Shown piece after piece: positions 1-8,595 of a stretch of DNA of 64,000 nucleotides (positions within the stretch are counted from its first letter, which is position 1; each line of letters starts with the position of its first letter). The notes beneath the pieces are model-generated. The model saw only the letters and a program-made list of their open reading frames with translations. It did not search any database and had not been told where the DNA came from. This DNA comes from M3007 sp046329435 (GTDB lineage Bacteria; Bacteroidota; Bacteroidia; Chitinophagales; Saprospiraceae). The stretch spans positions 310,001 through 374,000 of the forward strand of contig JAXLUR010000007.1 of NCBI GenBank assembly GCA_046329435.1, given 5' to 3'. Position numbers and translations under genes: made by a program.

Positions 1-1
1 T

Positions 2-1786
2 CCCGACGAGCGCACCCTGCATGAAATTTATTTTCCCGCCTTCGAAATAGCTGTGACCAAAGCGCAACCCTGGTCGGTGATGTGCGCCTATAACAAACTC
101 AACGGGGTGTATTGCGCCGAAAATCCCTACCTGCTTACCGATGTATTGCGTCGCGACTGGGGTTTTCAGGGCTTCGTGGTGTCCGACTGGGGCGCCGTGA
201 ACGACCGCCCGGCCGGCGTGGCCGCGGGCCTGAACCTCGAAATGCCGTCCAGCGGCGGCCGCAACGATCAAAAGATTGTCGCGGCGGTGCGGTCCGGACA
301 GTTGAAAGAGGCTGATCTGGACCGCTCGGCGACCGATCTGCTGGCGGTGTTGTTGAAAGCATACGATGCACGCCGGCCGGGTACGCGTGTCGATGCCAAT
401 GCCCACCACGCCCTGGCCCGGCAGGTGTCGGCAGATTGTGTCGTGCTGTTGAAGAATGAAGGGCAAACACTGCCCGTTCAGCCGGGAAAAGTCAAAAAAG
501 TGGCGGTGATCGGGAGTTTTGCCAAAACACCTCGTTTTCAGGGCAGCGGCAGTTCGCAGGTGCGTCCCACGCAGGTTGCAAATGCGTACGATGAATTGTC
601 CAACATATTGGAGCCGGCCACCAGCCTGAGTTATGCGGCCGGTTACCACCCCGACGGCAGCAGCAGCGACGAATTGCTCGCCGAAGCGCGCCGGCAGGCT
701 AAAAGCGCCGATCTGGCCATTGTTTTTGTCGGCTTGCCCGACTCTTATGAGTCCGAAGGCTATGATCGCGCCAACATCGACCTGCCCGAATGGCACAACC
801 GACTGGTGGCTGCCGTGGCTGCCGAACAGCCCAATCTGGTCGTTGTGCTGATCAATGGCTCGGCCGTGGCAATGCCCTGGGCAGCACAGGCCGATGCAAT
901 TGTGGAAGGCTGGCTGGGCGGTCAGGCTGGCGGCGGCGGACTGGCCGATGTGATCACAGGACGCGTCAACCCTTCGGGCAAACTGTCGGAGACTTTCCCT
1001 GTGCGCCTCGAAGACACGCCCTGCTACCTCGATTTTCCCGGAAAAGGCGGCGAAGCGCGTTACGGCGAGGGCATTTTTATCGGCTATCGGTATTATGACA
1101 AGAAAAAAATCGCCCCTCAATTCCCCTTCGGTCACGGCTTGAGTTACACCACTTTTTCCTTTGAAAAAATGACGCTCAGTGCGGCCTCGATCAAGGATTC
1201 CGATCCTTTGGCGGTAGAAATTACGGTCCGAAACACGGGCAAAATTGCGGGCAAAGAAGTCGTGCAACTCTACGTCAGGGAGCCGAATGCGCCGGTGATC
1301 CGGCCGGAGAAAGAATTGCGGCATTTTGCCAAAGTCAGCTTGCAACCCGGTGAAAGCAAGGTGGTTCGGTTCGAACTTTCTTACCGCGACTTTGCCTGGT
1401 ACGACCCCTCGGTGCACGTCTGGCAGGTCAATTCCGGGCAGTTTGTCATCATGGCTGGCGGCTCGTCGGCTCGGTTGCCCTTGCAGGAAAACGTGCAGGT
1501 GGAAGCGACGCACAAACTGTACCCGCCGCTAACCCGCAATTCGATGTTGAAAGAATTTGCCGCCAACCCGCATGGCCGGTTCGTTTACGACGAAATCACG
1601 GCGACTTTGACTGCCACTGATCCCAATGCGCCCCGAATGACGCCCGAAGAGGCCGAATTGCGCCGCAAATCGAGCGCCATGATGCTCACTTTTATGCAGG
1701 ATATGCCGGTGTACAAAGTCGTGTACATGTCGCGCGGCCGCCTGACCGACGAGCGCCTGACCGAACTGTTGAGCCGGATCAAATAA
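2..1786 (+). CDS. Glycoside hydrolase family 3 beta-glucosidase, 5' truncated
   Basis: The reading frame is open from the left edge, so the N-terminus lies outside the window. GH3 enzymes hydrolyse beta-linked glucosides or xylosides with retention of configuration. The visible part starts late in the TIM-barrel domain: PWSVMCAYNKLNG is followed by FVVSDWGAV, whose Asp (codon 185-187) is the family's catalytic nucleophile. Next come the alpha/beta sandwich domain (LLKNEG, GSGSSQVRP) and the fibronectin III-like C-terminal domain (PFGHGLSYTTF, GKEVVQLYV). After the FnIII domain there is a tail of about 100 residues, helical towards the end, that is longer than in many family members. It ends one base before the convergent cytochrome gene. 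No sorting domain is present, so it is probably periplasmic. Family is certain; the substrate is not. Confidence 0.93.
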   Translation, partial: PDERTLHEIYFPAFEIAVTKAQPWSVMCAYNKLNGVYCAENPYLLTDVLRRDWGFQGFVVSDWGAVNDRPAGVAAGLNLEMPSSGGRNDQKIVAAVRSGQLKEADLDRSATDLLAVLLKAYDARRPGTRVDANAHHALARQVSADCVVLLKNEGQTLPVQPGKVKKVAVIGSFAKTPRFQGSGSSQVRPTQVANAYDELSNILEPATSLSYAAGYHPDGSSSDELLAEARRQAKSADLAIVFVGLPDSYESEGYDRANIDLPEWHNRLVAAVAAEQPNLVVVLINGSAVAMPWAAQADAIVEGWLGGQAGGGGLADVITGRVNPSGKLSETFPVRLEDTPCYLDFPGKGGEARYGEGIFIGYRYYDKKKIAPQFPFGHGLSYTTFSFEKMTLSAASIKDSDPLAVEITVRNTGKIAGKEVVQLYVREPNAPVIRPEKELRHFAKVSLQPGESKVVRFELSYRDFAWYDPSVHVWQVNSGQFVIMAGGSSARLPLQENVQVEATHKLYPPLTRNSMLKEFAANPHGRFVYDEITATLTATDPNAPRMTPEEAELRRKSSAMMLTFMQDMPVYKVVYMSRGRLTDERLTELLSRIK

Positions 1787-1787
1787 C

Positions 1788-3764
1788 TTACTGGCGCACT
1801 ACTTTTTGAGAGAACCGGCCCCGGCTGGTTTCCACCGTGATGAAGTACATGCCCCGTTCGGCCGGCAACCAGATGGTATTGTCGGCCGAACGATCCCATA
1901 CCAGGCGCCCTTTGGCGTCGTACACGCGCACGGACCGAAGGGCGACATCGGGCGAAGTTGATACGAATACGCGACCGTCGTTGCTGAGTGTCGGGCTGAT
2001 GCGCACAGGCGATGCGGCAAGTGTCGGGACAGACAAGGGGGTGACGGCGACCGGCCCGAGCGTTCGCTCCGCGACCAGCACAGGACTGCGGTCGGCGGCT
2101 TCGAGCATGACCTTGAACGAGTCGATTTCCGGAGACGACCATTCAAATATGGGAGCCATCCATTTGGGCGGCAGGCTTTGGTACCACACCCGTGCCGTGA
2201 CGGTCAGCGTGCCTTCGTAGCCGTCAAGCGGAATGCGGTAGTGTACCCGGTCGGAGCCCGAGCCTTCCACGCCGTCGGCGTTGACATTGAAATCAGGATC
2301 GCCGAGCGCTCCGCCGACGATCGCCGTCGTGTCGTAGGCCGGGTCGTTGAGTGAAAAGCCGGCCGGCACCAGGCGGTTGTCTTTCATGGCGCTGTGGCAG
2401 CGTTCGAGCACATTGGTAAAATTGCCGGCCACATCGCCGGGCACGAGTTCGTATATCTGGACCTGATCGGCGCGGTTGATCACATTGTAATGCGGCTCGA
2501 AATTGGGGTCTTCGTCGGGCAGGCTGAAATCGGGGTTGTAACGGCCGGAGTGGAACACCGTTTGCCCGGTTTCATTTTTTACCTCGAATTCGATCCATGC
2601 CCGCCGGGCAGGGTAGCCCGAGGGGAATTTGTGGCCTGCCTTGTTGACGAGGCTCAGGTCGAATTGCACGGTATCGCCGTTGAGGTCGGCCGCAGAGAGG
2701 TTCACATCCAGTGATTTTTGCTGCAACATGCGCAAGGTTGCGGCGATGGTGCTGTCGAAATGCTCCGCTTCGGCCGGAATCTGAAGCGCCTGCCGGTTGT
2801 CGCGCAGGAGTTTGAGCATGGTCACGTTAGCGCCAGCCAGTTCGTGCAGCCCGTACGGCGATTTGGGGGTAAGAAACTGATAATTGGCGGAAATAATAAT
2901 TTCGTCATTGGTCTGGGGAATGTGGCACGACTGGCAACTCACGTTGTCGTGTTGCTTGTCGTAGCGCGAATTGAGCCATTCGTGATAGGTTGCCTGCTCA
3001 ACAAAGCTGGTGCCCGTCAGGTTGCCTTGCAGATCGACGGCGTCGGTGATCAGGGTGTGGCAGCCAGCACAGAGCCCGCCGTCGGCAATGTGCGGGCCAA
3101 ACAGCGGCGTAATGCCCACGAAATTGTGCATGGGCGGTGCGAAGGCAAACTCATAGGGGCCGTAAGCGACCCGGATGTAGTTGGTATCGAAATGCAGGTT
3201 GCCTGAATTGAGGGTGCCGAGCAGCTGTGGCGACTGCCCGTGGCAGGCCTGGCAGGTGACGCCGTCGAGGCCCAGGGTATCGTTATAAAGGTCGGCCAGG
3301 GTGTAAAATTCCTCATGGCGCTTCAATTTGGCCTGGTAATGGCCTGCCGGCGCATGGCAGGAGGTACACTTGTTTTGCAGTTCGTTGCTGTGCGCGGGGT
3401 TCACCAGTATTTCATGGGTCACCTTGGCTCTCCAGAAAGGGTCGCGGGCGCTGTTGGCCATCATGGTTGAGCGCCAGTCGTCGTAAATATTGACATCCTT
3501 GCCGTCGGTGGTCACCAGGGCGAACATGTTGGGGTCGTGTCCGTGGCAACCGCCGCAGGTTTTGGCCGTTGGAAAAAGAATGTTGGAATCGATGGGCAAC
3601 AGGTCGGGCGCATGGCTGCCCGTGGCCCGGCCTTGCATAAAAGCCTGGAAAAATTCGAGTTCCGCTGCACTGTGAAAAGGTTTTTCCTTGCGGGAAAAGG
3701 GAATCAGGGCGAGCAAAACGATCGTGAGCGGCAGCGAAAAGGCCAGCAACGTATATTTTTTCAT
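1788..3764 (-). CDS. Secreted pentahaem c-type cytochrome with T9SS sorting domain
   Basis: 658 residues. A hydrophobic N-terminal signal segment (residues 3-22) is followed by five CXXCH haem c sites at about residues 70 (CGGCH), 133 (CTSCH), 171 (CQACH), 232 (CAGCH) and 277 (CQSCH), an arrangement like cytochrome c-554-type multihaem proteins. The central part (about 340-560) is a beta-rich region with no haem motif. The last ~70 residues look like a T9SS type A sorting domain, with VRVYDAKGRLVWD and GMYFITV. I infer export across the outer membrane and surface attachment, which would place a multihaem cytochrome outside the cell. An electron-transfer role is likely; the partner is unknown and no oxidoreductase lies nearby. 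The ATG start is chosen because it begins the signal peptide. Confidence 0.85.
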   Translation of the reverse strand: MKKYTLLAFSLPLTIVLLALIPFSRKEKPFHSAAELEFFQAFMQGRATGSHAPDLLPIDSNILFPTAKTCGGCHGHDPNMFALVTTDGKDVNIYDDWRSTMMANSARDPFWRAKVTHEILVNPAHSNELQNKCTSCHAPAGHYQAKLKRHEEFYTLADLYNDTLGLDGVTCQACHGQSPQLLGTLNSGNLHFDTNYIRVAYGPYEFAFAPPMHNFVGITPLFGPHIADGGLCAGCHTLITDAVDLQGNLTGTSFVEQATYHEWLNSRYDKQHDNVSCQSCHIPQTNDEIIISANYQFLTPKSPYGLHELAGANVTMLKLLRDNRQALQIPAEAEHFDSTIAATLRMLQQKSLDVNLSAADLNGDTVQFDLSLVNKAGHKFPSGYPARRAWIEFEVKNETGQTVFHSGRYNPDFSLPDEDPNFEPHYNVINRADQVQIYELVPGDVAGNFTNVLERCHSAMKDNRLVPAGFSLNDPAYDTTAIVGGALGDPDFNVNADGVEGSGSDRVHYRIPLDGYEGTLTVTARVWYQSLPPKWMAPIFEWSSPEIDSFKVMLEAADRSPVLVAERTLGPVAVTPLSVPTLAASPVRISPTLSNDGRVFVSTSPDVALRSVRVYDAKGRLVWDRSADNTIWLPAERGMYFITVETSRGRFSQKVVRQ

Positions 3765-3796
3765 GACAAATCAGCGGCGGGTTGGTTTGACCGGGC

Positions 3797-3804
3797 CAAA
3801 AATA
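3797..3804 (-). promoter_or_regulatory. Predicted -7 element of the cytochrome gene
   Basis: Read on the minus strand this is TATTTTTG, a full match to the Bacteroidota sigma-A -7 consensus TAnnTTTG, 32 bases before the start codon. No clear -33 TTTG is visible. Confidence 0.45.
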
Positions 3805-3916
3805 GGGGCTTGCAGGATGCGAGCGAACGGAAGAATGGTTTTTGTCCAAACGGGACGGAACAGACCCGAGGGCGCTCCTGCGCCGGACGGGTGTTGTTGG
3901 GCGGGTGTTGTTTGGG

Positions 3917-3944
3917 GGACAGGTTTTGCAGGATTAACAGGATG
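3917..3944 (+). repeat. Dispersed intergenic ACAGGAT-type repeat, copy 1
   Basis: It begins GGACAGGTTTTG and ends with ACAGGATG. The same two ends flank a longer inner part in the opposite orientation at 6582-6626. Inner units of roughly AACAGGAT are iterated. Function unknown; it resembles short intergenic repeats seen in other Bacteroidota genomes. Confidence 0.35.
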
Positions 3945-3982
3945 GATCGGGCTGGCCGAAATGCCGGTTCAAGCATTGGGTA

Positions 3983-4013
3983 TTGCACTGATTGATGCGA
4001 AGGCATATATTTG
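3983..4013 (+). promoter_or_regulatory. Predicted promoter of the metzincin gene
   Basis: TTG (3983-3985, within ATTG) lies 20 bases before TATATTTG (4006-4013), a full match to TAnnTTTG. Transcription would start near 4018-4020 and give a leader of about 37 bases to the ATG at 4056. This supports the upstream ATG rather than the GTG at 4103 as the true start. Confidence 0.55.
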
Positions 4014-4055
4014 GATGGTAATCTCAACCTGTTTTTTCACCTGAAATTGATACTC

Positions 4056-5869
4056 ATGTTAAAACTGCTATTTCTCTCTCTCTCTCTCTCTCAGCAAGTT
4101 GTGTGCTTTTGGGCCAATCAACTCCTTACGTGCAATCTTTGAACCCCTTGACGGCCGGCTTCACCAGTGAAGAACAACAAGCCTGGAATAACCTCGTTCA
4201 GGAAGTCGGCCCACATGCCATTCGGCTGGTCTCAATCAATCATTTGCAAAATTATTTGAACGGGGATGTGTTGAGTTTTACACTGGCAGGCATTACCGAC
4301 ACCCTGCAACCAAGAGGAATGTTTGTCCACTCGTCAGGTGACTCAAGTTATACCTGGTGGGGTGAGTTGCCGGAAGCAAAAGGGTATGTTGGCATCACCG
4401 CCAACAACCGCGGCAAGCTGATTGTGGTCAATGCCCCCGACCACAGATATATGCTGCATCCGCTCAGTAGCCGGTACAACGCCCAGGTAACGCTTGCTCC
4501 CGACACGCTCAACAAGAATTGCGCACTGGAAGGTCCCGAAACTGATCCTGTCCCCGGCTGTGAGGTGGATACCTGTAAAAATATCATCAACGCACTCGTA
4601 TTGGTGACACCCGAGGCCATCGCTGAGGTCGTCGGCTACCACCCCGACCCGGTTTATGCCACGCTTTATTTCACCCTGGGCGAACAAACCATGAACTACA
4701 TCCTGATCAACAGCGGCGTGGTCGGGAAAACATTTCGGTTTATAACGGAGGCCTATAACGGTTTTAATTATAGCCAAGGTGGGAATATTTTTGCTGATAT
4801 GTCGTCGTTTGAAATAGACCAGAATGCCTGGAACCGGCTTTCGGCCAATCAGGCAGACGTGATGATTTTACTTACCGATGATCGGTATGGTGATTATTTG
4901 GGTATTGAATCAGTACAACCCAATGTGTCGGCAGCCATTGTTTCGGCCAAACATCTGTTTGGGCCAGATTGGACTTTTGCGCACGAGATCGGCCACATGC
5001 TGGATGCCCGGCACAGCCGGGAGTCGCAGGGCGGCAATATCCCGGACAATTCTCCTGGCTGCAATACGGGTTATCGAGCTGAACTACCTGGCGGCGATTA
5101 CAAGTTCACGGTGATGGCCGTGATCGATGCAGGAGAAGAAAGAATCGCGTATTTTTCCAATCCGAACATCAACTATTTGGGCGTTCCGATCGGAAATTCG
5201 AAAAGTAACAATGCCGCCTATGTCACTGGGACGATTTGTTCCGTGGCAGACTATTATTTTGCCACGGACGAATTGGCAACAGGCATCAGCGGCCCTGCGC
5301 CCAACTGTACCCAAAGCGTTGCCTACACGGCTAATATTGACCCGCCCGGTGTAGGAATACCGGGCAACGCCCCCTTTACCTACAAGTGGTTTTTTGGCGC
5401 TGCGCCATATACCAATCCTTTGTCGGGCACGTACATTGGGAACGCTGCTACTGTCAATCTGAATGCGGCTGCGATACCGTATGCAGAGTACTGGCTTTAT
5501 GTGTCCGTCCACAGCAGCGACGGCGTTACGGCTACGTCTTTGCGGAAATTTGTCAATCCATGCTTTGTTGCAGAGGAAAAGGCAGTTGCGCCAGTGGAAG
5601 ATGGACAGCCTGAAAGCGGTTTTGTTTGTTATCCCAACCCGGCATCCGACCGTCTTGTGATTGCTGTTTCGGGAACGCTGAGCCACGAAGAAAAATATGT
5701 TTACGAGGTTTTTGATGCCTTGGGCAGCAGCAGGACAAGGGGTGATTTCAAGTTGCAATCAGGTGAGTATAGTCACAGTTTTTCCTTCCAGTTGCCAGCT
5801 GGCCTGTACACACTTTGTCTGCAGGCCGGTGCCACGCGTATCTCAAAAATATTTGTCGTAGAACCTTGA
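4056..5869 (+). CDS. T9SS-secreted metzincin protease, signal peptide out of frame at a (TC)10 tract
   Basis: The body of the protein (open from GTG 4103, 588 residues) has the zinc site HEIGHMLDARH at residues 294-304, i.e. the HExxHxxxxxH metzincin pattern with Asp instead of the usual Gly, a possible Met-turn (FTVMAV) and a T9SS sorting domain (CYPNPASDRLVI, GLYTLCL) at the end. It therefore needs a Sec signal peptide, but none is in this frame. The ATG at 4056 starts a typical one (MLKLLFLSLSL...) that runs through ten TC units and then hits a stop at 4140-4142 after 28 codons. Losing one TC unit, or gaining two, joins the two parts into a normal secreted precursor with ASCVLLGQ at the signal end. 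As sequenced the gene is off, which fits slipped-strand phase variation; a sequencing indel is the alternative. A lipoprotein gene follows 16 bases downstream. Confidence 0.8.
4073..4092. repeat. (TC)10 dinucleotide tract in the signal peptide region
   Basis: Ten uninterrupted TC units within the hydrophobic core of the signal peptide of the metzincin gene. Each unit change shifts the downstream frame by two bases; nine or twelve units would put the protease in frame with its ATG. Confidence 0.95.
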
Positions 5870-5885
5870 AAAACCCTCTTTCATC

Positions 5886-6482
5886 ATGAAAAACATATCC
5901 TTTTTGATCTTTTTTATGCTCCTGTGGGCCTCCTGCAAAAACGATCTGCCGCCCTCCATCCCTCAGCCGCCCGCGCCGCCCGTAGAAGAAGTGGAAGTTT
6001 TCGCCCCTTGCAACTTGTCGGAAAGCGGAGAAGCCAGCGCAATCAAGATTTCGGCAGAATGGAAGGCTACCGCGAAATGCCGTAAGGGCAACGTACCTGG
6101 CGACAAATACTGGATCATAGAATTTTTTACTTGCAGCGAATACAATGAATTCCGTGAGTATCTCTTTTTTTCAGGAATCCCGGATAGCAACCCTGTATAT
6201 AATTACAAACTTCATAGTGACGCATATGTACTAAAGGTTGGGACTGTGTTTTCCAATTACGTAAGAGTCACCTCTGACGGAGATGTGCTGGACGATTATT
6301 ACAATCTTGACACTACGGCCCTCGACAATTACTTTATCATCGATACCTGGGACACGATCAACAAACAGGTCGAGGGTCGATTCCGGGTTTCGTATGTCGT
6401 TCGGCAGCCGCAGATCAATCCGGACAACCCGGAAAAGGTGAAATTCTGGAAAGGAACCTTCAAGTTGCCCTTGAGGGATTAG
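5886..6482 (+). CDS. Predicted lipoprotein of unknown function
   Basis: 198 residues. The N-terminus is a lipoprotein signal: hydrophobic residues 4-14, then the lipobox WASC with the lipidated Cys at residue 17. A proline-rich linker (PPSIPQPPAPP) follows, then a domain of about 150 residues with no motif I recognise and several aromatic beta-strand-like segments (KYWIIEFF, YFIIDTW). The start is fixed by the signal peptide. It lies 16 bases after the metzincin gene with no promoter visible between them, so the two are probably co-transcribed. Expected to sit in the outer or inner membrane facing the periplasm or the surface. Confidence 0.75.
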   Translation: MKNISFLIFFMLLWASCKNDLPPSIPQPPAPPVEEVEVFAPCNLSESGEASAIKISAEWKATAKCRKGNVPGDKYWIIEFFTCSEYNEFREYLFFSGIPDSNPVYNYKLHSDAYVLKVGTVFSNYVRVTSDGDVLDDYYNLDTTALDNYFIIDTWDTINKQVEGRFRVSYVVRQPQINPDNPEKVKFWKGTFKLPLRD

Positions 6483-6556
6483 CGTAAGCAGGTTTCATGC
6501 GGGCGGGAGCAGATAACGCTCTGATTTTATGGAGATTCCGGACAAACTCCCCTTTT

Positions 6557-6581
6557 CTCTGGTCGGCTTTGCCGACCAGAG
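6557..6581. repeat. Perfect 11-bp inverted repeat between convergent genes
   Basis: CTCTGGTCGGC and GCCGACCAGAG separated by TTT. It sits between the ends of the lipoprotein and nuclease genes. No T-run follows it on either strand, so a terminator role is possible but not shown. It touches the repeat at 6582-6626. Confidence 0.5.
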
Positions 6582-6626
6582 CATCCTGTAAATCTTGTTC
6601 ACCCTGTCCCACCAAAACACCTGTCC
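6582..6626 (-). repeat. Dispersed intergenic ACAGGAT-type repeat, copy 2
   Basis: Read on the minus strand it begins GGACAGGTGTTTTG and ends TTTACAGGATG, matching both ends of the copy at 3917-3944, with about 17 extra bases inside (a further GGGACAGGGTGAAC unit). Confidence 0.35.
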
Positions 6627-6644
6627 AACAACCGATCAAGCCTT

Positions 6645-8024
6645 TCAAAACTTCAACATCTTCACCGCCTTTTTCCCCGACAGCCAGCCGCGAATAATCC
6701 GCCCGGCATCAGGGTCGGCGCCCGGTGAATGCAGCATCTCCAGCAGGTCTTCGGTGGTGTAGGCTTCTTCGGCATCGGCAAAGGCAAAGCCGAGAAAACG
6801 CCCGTCCTTAACACCCACAATGGCGTTTTCGCCGGCGCGCCGGCCTGGCTCAACGAGGAAAAAACTGCCGCTCAGGCGTTTGTCGAGCACGAGTAGCGCC
6901 TGTTCGAGGCGGGCGTTGTACTCGTCGGCCGGCTCTTCGCCTACGCAGGCGCCCCGGCATTGTTTGATGTTGTAGTGAAAACAGGCGGCGCCGCTGAAAT
7001 CGAGGTTGCAAAGCCGGTCGCAGAGTTCGAACTGGCGCACCACGGCCTGAAGATGAGCGCGGGCGTGGTCGAGTTTGGGGTATTCGGCCACGAGTTCGAG
7101 GCCTTTTTTGATACGGGCGGTGATCTTTCCCGGCGCCAGACAGCGGTAGCCGTTTTCGTCGGTGTAAGCGAAAATGCCGCCCACGAAATGCTGGTTGCGC
7201 ATGGCGCGGTTGACGGGCGGTTGCAGGCGTTTGATTTCGGCGCTTTCCAGCAACAGCGCCACGAGTTCGGAGCCGGTGATTTCATAGCTGAGATCGGCTA
7301 CGCCGGCGCGCAGTTTTTCACCTTTGGCAGTGGGGTCGCTGAAATGTTCGAACAAGCGCTTCTGGATATTCAGGCTTTTGCCCACATAAATCACCTGCCC
7401 GTCGCTGTTGTGAAAATAATACACCCCGCAGGCTGTCGGAATCTCGTGCAAGCGCTCGAGGGTGATGGCGGGCGGAAGTTTGGCCTCCCGTACGCCGCGG
7501 TTGACGAATTGCCGGATGCTCCCTTCGGCTGATTGCTCGGTCAGGATCAGTTCGAACAGGCGGGCCGTGGCCAGCGTGTCGTCGAGGGCGCGGTGGCTTT
7601 GTTCGGCATGAATGCCGAAATGGCGTTTCAGGTTGCCGAGGCTGTAACTGGGCAAACCGGGAAATACCTTGCGGGCCAGGCGGACGGTGCACAGTTGTTT
7701 GCGGTTGAACTCGAATCCGAGGCGGGCAAATTCCTCGCGGACAAAGTGGTAATCGAAACTGACATTGTGCGCGACGAAAATTTTGCCTTCGGTCATTTCC
7801 ACGATTTTACGCGCCACTTCATAAAATTTCGGGGCATGGGCCACCATGTCGTCGGTAATCCCCGTCAGCTGCGTGATGTTCCAGGGAATGCTGCGCTCGG
7901 GGTTGAGCAGGGTGGAAAAGGTATCGACGACGCGATCGCCGTCGTGCAGCACGATGGCAATTTCGGTGATGCGCTCGTAGCGGGCCTGGCCGCCGGTGGT
8001 TTCGACGTCGATAATGGCGTACAT
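6645..8024 (-). CDS. DnaQ-like 3'-5' exonuclease fused to a GIY-YIG nuclease domain
   Basis: 459 residues. Residues 1-165 are a DEDDh exonuclease domain: D6 and E8 in IDVETTGG, HNVSFDYHFVREE, and the final His/Asp in HRALDDTLAT. About residues 195-275 are a UvrC/Cho-type GIY-YIG domain (CGVYYFHN, VIYVGKS, KRLFEHF). The rest has a UvrC-like cysteine-containing region (CDRLCNLDFSGAACFHYNIKQC). Exonuclease-excinuclease fusions of this kind are known in bacteria and are thought to act in DNA repair, by cutting and trimming damaged strands in the cytoplasm. The small gene upstream ends five bases away and is probably in the same transcript. Domain calls are sure; the substrate is inferred. Confidence 0.9.
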   Translation of the reverse strand: MYAIIDVETTGGQARYERITEIAIVLHDGDRVVDTFSTLLNPERSIPWNITQLTGITDDMVAHAPKFYEVARKIVEMTEGKIFVAHNVSFDYHFVREEFARLGFEFNRKQLCTVRLARKVFPGLPSYSLGNLKRHFGIHAEQSHRALDDTLATARLFELILTEQSAEGSIRQFVNRGVREAKLPPAITLERLHEIPTACGVYYFHNSDGQVIYVGKSLNIQKRLFEHFSDPTAKGEKLRAGVADLSYEITGSELVALLLESAEIKRLQPPVNRAMRNQHFVGGIFAYTDENGYRCLAPGKITARIKKGLELVAEYPKLDHARAHLQAVVRQFELCDRLCNLDFSGAACFHYNIKQCRGACVGEEPADEYNARLEQALLVLDKRLSGSFFLVEPGRRAGENAIVGVKDGRFLGFAFADAEEAYTTEDLLEMLHSPGADPDAGRIIRGWLSGKKAVKMLKF

Positions 8025-8029
8025 GCGGG

Positions 8030-8482
8030 TTACTTGCCGGTTTTTTGCTTGCCTTTTTCACTCATGGCGAAAGAGCGGGTCATGGTTTTGATAAATTCGA
8101 CCCGCCGGAAACGCAGCGCCGACCAGTCTTCGTCGATGGCTACCTGCCGCACGGGCTCGAAGCCCAGCTTGCCTAAAACTTGCCAGCCGTTGTCGCGGTT
8201 GAAGTCGCATTTGTACCGTTTGGAAGTCCCTTTCGGGTAGGCCAGCCACAGCAGTCCGTCGCCTTCGAGGCGCGCGTTCAGGAGTGGTACAAGTGCTTCG
8301 ATATGCGCCTGCCGGGTGACGAAAGCCAGCGCAAATTCCGTTTTTTCCTGCCCGGCAGGGTCGGTCAGTACGGAAATGTCGGGCAGTGCATTGGCGAGGT
8401 TTAGCGCAAAATCATCGGGCGATTCCAGCACCAGCACGGGGTTTTGCCCCTTGTAATTCATTTTTTTCAATAACTCCTGCAT
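8030..8482 (-). CDS. Conserved small protein of unknown function, first gene of nuclease pair
   Basis: 150 residues, no signal peptide or membrane segment. The sequence alternates predicted beta strands and helices (PVLVLES, FALAFV, LLWLAYPKG, WSALRFRRVEF), suggesting a small alpha/beta fold, and ends in a basic tail (KGKQKTGK). I do not recognise the family with confidence. The start is the first ATG; a second at 8461 (MNYKG) is possible. Five bases separate it from the DnaQ/GIY-YIG nuclease, so the two are likely co-expressed. Any role in repair is a guess from position. Confidence 0.65.
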   Translation of the reverse strand: MQELLKKMNYKGQNPVLVLESPDDFALNLANALPDISVLTDPAGQEKTEFALAFVTRQAHIEALVPLLNARLEGDGLLWLAYPKGTSKRYKCDFNRDNGWQVLGKLGFEPVRQVAIDEDWSALRFRRVEFIKTMTRSFAMSEKGKQKTGK

Positions 8483-8580
8483 GGCTGCCTTGTGTTTTAT
8501 TTTTTAAAAAACCGGCCAAATATAAAACAAACCGTGTTGAAAATAAAATTTACCCGCCGGCGCGATTCCGTGCAGGCTAT

Positions 8581-8588
8581 TACATTTG
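8581..8588 (+). promoter_or_regulatory. Predicted -7 element directly before namZ
   Basis: TACATTTG, a full match to TAnnTTTG, ends seven bases before the ATG at 8596. Transcription would start at or almost at the start codon, suggesting a leaderless message. No clear -33 element. Confidence 0.5.
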
Positions 8589-8595
8589 CCCTCCC

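Noticed and set aside
4103..5869. GTG at 4103 as the real start of the metzincin
   Set aside because: It would give a T9SS protein without a signal peptide, while a proper signal peptide and promoter lie directly upstream in the other frame.
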